A stretch of DNA of 64,000 nucleotides. Origin: JBCCMA01 sp045107005. Its GTDB lineage: Bacteria; Pseudomonadota; Gammaproteobacteria; Steroidobacterales; JBCCMA01. The number at the start of each line of letters is the position of its first letter. The first letter of the stretch is position 1. Made by a program: the position numbers and the translations under genes. Location of the stretch: assembly GCA_045107005.1 (NCBI GenBank), contig JBGCFP010000026.1:50063-114062 (forward strand), read 5' to 3'. Shown here in pieces: positions 62,899-64,000 of this stretch. The notes beneath the pieces are model-generated. The model had not been told where the DNA came from. It saw only the letters and a list, made by a program, of their open reading frames with translations, and did not search any database.

Positions 62899-63177
62899 AT
62901 GAGCACCCCGTTACCGAAAAAGATCGAAAACATCACCGATTCGGATATCGAGCAATACCTCGAGACGATTCTGGTTGAACAATTCGAAGTAGATCCAGCC
63001 AGCCTGAAGCCCGACGCCCATCTGTTCCACGATCTGGGCATCGACAGCATCGACGCCGTCGACATGCTGGTGTATCTCAAAGACTTCACCGGCATGCGTA
63101 TTCCGCCTGAGAAATTTCAGTCAGTGCGTACGCTGGGCGACGTAAGGGAAGTGATCAAGGCGCTGAACGAGCAGTGA
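62899..63177 (+). CDS. Acyl carrier protein 2 of the pigment locus
   Basis: 92 residues with the phosphopantetheine site S50 in LGIDSIDAVDML. It is distinct from carrier protein 1. Two carrier proteins, as here, are usual in aryl-polyene clusters. The stop overlaps the next start (TGATG). Confidence 0.92.
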   Translation: MSTPLPKKIENITDSDIEQYLETILVEQFEVDPASLKPDAHLFHDLGIDSIDAVDMLVYLKDFTGMRIPPEKFQSVRTLGDVREVIKALNEQ

Positions 63178-63734
63178 TGAAACTGCTGGTCGGTACGCTC
63201 ACGGTACTGTACCCCGCTCTGGTTTATTTTGGTTTGGCGCATTTGCGCCCCGGCGTGTTCGCCGCACTGCTCGCCGCACTGGTGCTGCTACGCCCCACTG
63301 GCTTGAGCTCGGCCGAACGCAAACGTGCGCTGTTTCCAATGGCGATCATATTGAGCTACGCCGCGTTGGTGGCGGTGCTCGACAGCGCGACGCTGCTGCG
63401 CTTTTATCCGGTGCTGATGAACGCACTGATGCTGGCGGTGTTCAGCTACTCGCTGTTGTCGGATGCGCCGATCATTGAACGCATAGCGCGGGCGCGCGGC
63501 ATGCCGATTCCGCCCCAGGCAAAAGCGTATTTGCGCGGCGTGACTCAGGTTTGGTGTGGGTTCTTTGTACTCAACGCGTTAATGGCCGCGTATACGGCGC
63601 TGTACAGCTCGTGGGAATTCTGGACACTTTATAATGGCCTGATCGCCTATGTGCTGGTGGGTGCGCTGATGGGTGGGGAACTGGTGTTTCGCCATTTTTA
63701 TAAACGCAGGGTAGCTGAGCAAGCTGATGCATAA
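63177..63734 (+). CDS. COG4648-type membrane protein of aryl-polyene loci
   Basis: 185 residues from the ATG at 63177; a GTG one codon upstream is possible. Five or six membrane helices are seen, with IPPQAKAYLRGVTQVWCGFF and SSWEFWTLYNGLIAYVLVG as the strongest family-like segments. The gene lies next to a carrier protein in many aryl-polyene clusters; the role is unknown. Part of this gene (63506-63582) is repeated at the right edge of the window. Confidence 0.85.
   Translation: MKLLVGTLTVLYPALVYFGLAHLRPGVFAALLAALVLLRPTGLSSAERKRALFPMAIILSYAALVAVLDSATLLRFYPVLMNALMLAVFSYSLLSDAPIIERIARARGMPIPPQAKAYLRGVTQVWCGFFVLNALMAAYTALYSSWEFWTLYNGLIAYVLVGALMGGELVFRHFYKRRVAEQADA
63506..63582 (+). repeat. 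Direct repeat, copy A (inside the COG4648 gene)
   Basis: 77 bases that recur at 63924-64000 with a single difference (A at 63524, G at 63942). In this copy they encode IPPQAKAYLRGVTQ and the following membrane segment. A looser resemblance extends about 23 bases upstream of the block. Confidence 0.95.
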
Positions 63735-64000
63735 CGCCTTTCTGGCCACGCTGCAGGGCGACGACTGGCCGCAAATTACCGATGTGACCATTGACGAGGC
63801 GAGCGCGACGCTGGCACTGATCGTACCGCCGTCGCTGACCTCGCTCGAAGGGCAGTTCCCCGATCGCAAGCGCGTGGCGGAGGCACCGAGCGTAGAACTC
63901 ATAGCGCGCCGGCGCATCAAACAGATTCCGCCCCAGGCAAAGGCGTATTTGCGCGGCGTGACTCAGGTTTGGTGTGGGTTCTTTGTACTCAACGCGTTAA
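63727..64000 (+). CDS. Chimeric ORF, dehydratase-like start joined to COG4648-like sequence (partial)
   Basis: The ATG at 63727 overlaps the end of the COG4648 gene. The first 45 or so residues (MHNAFLATLQGDDWPQ, then ASATLALIVPPSLTSLEGQF) look like the start of the hotdog dehydratase common at this place in aryl-polyene clusters. After FPDR the frame continues into PSVELIARRRIKQIPPQAKA and on, which copies the COG4648 protein. The join is in frame and runs to the last base. It is unclear whether this is a real gene or an assembly fault. Confidence 0.55.
   Translation, partial: MHNAFLATLQGDDWPQITDVTIDEASATLALIVPPSLTSLEGQFPDRKRVAEAPSVELIARRRIKQIPPQAKAYLRGVTQVWCGFFVLNAL
63924..64000 (+). repeat. 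Direct repeat, copy B (right edge of the window)
   Basis: 76 of 77 bases identical to 63506-63582, at an offset of 418. The right end of the repeat is not seen because the window stops. It is read in the same phase by the final ORF. Confidence 0.95.

Overview
This 64 kb window looks like a chromosomal segment around the replication origin of a moderately GC-rich gammaproteobacterium. Supporting signs are the order rpmH-rnpA-yidD-yidC-mnmE next to dnaA-dnaN-recF-gyrB, a TamA/TamB pair, glnA-DUF4124-ntrB-ntrC, a GlyQ/GlyS two-subunit synthetase and an aryl-polyene (xanthomonadin-like) pigment locus. The lower taxonomic rank cannot be fixed by reading alone. No rRNA, tRNA, CRISPR array or intact mobile element was seen.

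Layout. 1-2.3 kb: 5' end of a TerC-type membrane protein, a single-RRM protein, a secreted beta-helix protein and a DksA/TraR zinc-finger protein. 2.4-7.6 kb: tamA-tamB. 7.8-9.3 kb: two small secreted proteins with VPxP sorting tails, each closed by a strong terminator. 9.3-14.2 kb: ntrC, ntrB, a DUF4124 protein and glnA on the minus strand, with a readable sigma-54 promoter and two NtrC-like sites upstream of glnA. 14.3-21.9 kb: a tightly overlapped plus-strand run glyQ-glyS-membrane protein-gmhB-acyltransferase-glycosyltransferase-Omp85 protein, largely cell-envelope work. 22-27.2 kb: a LuxR-type two-component pair, a family 2 glycosyltransferase, an AlkA-like DNA glycosylase and a stand-alone HMG-CoA synthase.

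27.4-39 kb is the origin region: gyrB, recF (carrying two parS-like palindromes), dnaN, an AT-rich dnaA-dnaN spacer with DnaA boxes (candidate oriC), dnaA, then rpmH, rnpA, yidD, yidC, a hydrolase-OsmC fusion, mnmE and slyX. 39-43.5 kb carries an alpha/beta hydrolase, a nitrilase and a TonB-dependent receptor.

44.3-52.1 kb and 58.4-64 kb are two halves of an aryl-polyene-like biosynthetic locus. The first half has a XanB2-type chorismatase, a flavin halogenase, an acyl carrier protein, an aryl-AMP ligase, an LpxL-like acyltransferase, a LolA-like carrier and an MMPL exporter. The second has another halogenase-like flavoprotein, a chain-length-factor-like ketosynthase, an active ketosynthase, an acyltransferase, a second carrier protein, a COG4648 membrane protein and the start of a dehydratase-like ORF. 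The likely logic is: chorismate to hydroxybenzoate starter, loading on a carrier protein, iterative elongation, possible halogenation, then lipid attachment and export to the outer membrane. Between the halves lie about 6 kb of unrelated genes (a MetOD1 sensor with a histidine kinase, a membrane protein, a rhodanese lipoprotein, a VPxPA-tailed protein, a beta-helix protein) and a gene-free stretch with repeats, a 16 bp perfect hairpin and an IS256-type transposase relic. The last 77 bases repeat part of the COG4648 gene 418 bases upstream, in frame in the final ORF; this is either a real duplication or an assembly fault.
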